Positions 6,928 through 6,946 of a DNA stretch of 6,946 nucleotides are shown in pieces (the first letter of the stretch is position 1; the number at the start of each line of letters is the position of its first letter). The DNA lies in assembly GCA_004553405.1 (NCBI GenBank), contig SFLO01000038.1:1-6946 (forward strand), read 5' to 3'. The position numbers and the translations under genes were made by a program. The notes beneath the pieces are model-generated. The model was not told the DNA's origin. It made no database searches and saw only the letters and a list, made by a program, of their open reading frames with translations. This DNA is from Coriobacteriaceae bacterium. GTDB lineage: Bacteria > Actinomycetota > Coriobacteriia > Coriobacteriales > QAMH01.

Positions 6928-6933
6928 CTCCTC
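6928..6933 (-). promoter_or_regulatory. addA: Ribosome binding site of addA
   Basis: GAGGAG on the - strand sits 7 bases before the ATG at 6920. A TAG at 6924-6926, in the same frame as addA, closes that frame directly upstream. It could also be the stop codon of the preceding gene, which would make the two genes nearly contiguous (typical addB-addA arrangement), but too little upstream sequence is present to tell. Confidence 0.6.
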
Positions 6934-6946
6934 TTCAACGGGCAGA

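Noticed and set aside
1..6946. Defence island, mobile element, CRISPR array or biosynthetic cassette
   Set aside because: No transposase, integrase, regularly spaced repeats, terminal inverted repeats or toxin/antitoxin genes are visible. The only nuclease-helicase is a recognisable AddA-type repair enzyme with the standard domain order.

Overview
The window is GC-rich, gene-dense bacterial chromosomal DNA. It holds four genes: the 3' end of one on the + strand, followed by three on the - strand that fill the rest. The strong G/C bias at third codon positions, GTG starts, purine-rich Shine-Dalgarno sites, a Gram-positive style bifunctional class A penicillin-binding protein with a long charged tail, and an AddA-type (not RecBCD-type) recombination nuclease together suggest a high-GC Gram-positive. 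An actinobacterium of the Coriobacteriia kind fits best. That assignment is inference from style, not from a marker gene.

Layout, left to right. Positions 1-348 (+) are the C-terminal 115 codons of an unrecognised protein whose start lies outside the window. It converges, with an 11-base gap, on a class A PBP (360-2471, -) carrying a membrane anchor, a GT51 glycosyltransferase domain, a transpeptidase domain and a Pro-Glu repeat tail. A likely sigma-70 type promoter sits just upstream of the PBP. Next is a TauE/SafE-family membrane permease (2564-3400, -). The rest, 3493-6920 (-), is an addA homologue: a UvrD-like superfamily 1 helicase fused to a C-terminal PD-(D/E)XK nuclease. As written, the addA frame is broken by one missing base in a short C run (G run on the + strand) near 5054-5058. 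It therefore reads as two overlapping pieces, 4818-6920 and 3493-5109. Restoring one base gives about 1142 residues with every helicase and nuclease motif present.

The three - strand genes are co-directional, with gaps of 92 bases, and could be partly co-transcribed, although the PBP appears to have its own promoter. Their functions (double-strand break repair, anion or sulfur-compound transport, cell-wall synthesis) do not form an obvious pathway, so this looks like ordinary chromosomal neighbourhood. I found no RNA gene, CRISPR array, insertion sequence, phage gene or defence cassette, and no stretch over 300 bases lacks a gene. The points most worth a second look are the addA frame break, the hexanucleotide-encoded Pro-Glu tail of the PBP, and the even set of extracytoplasmic cysteines in that protein. 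I do not see a novel system here.
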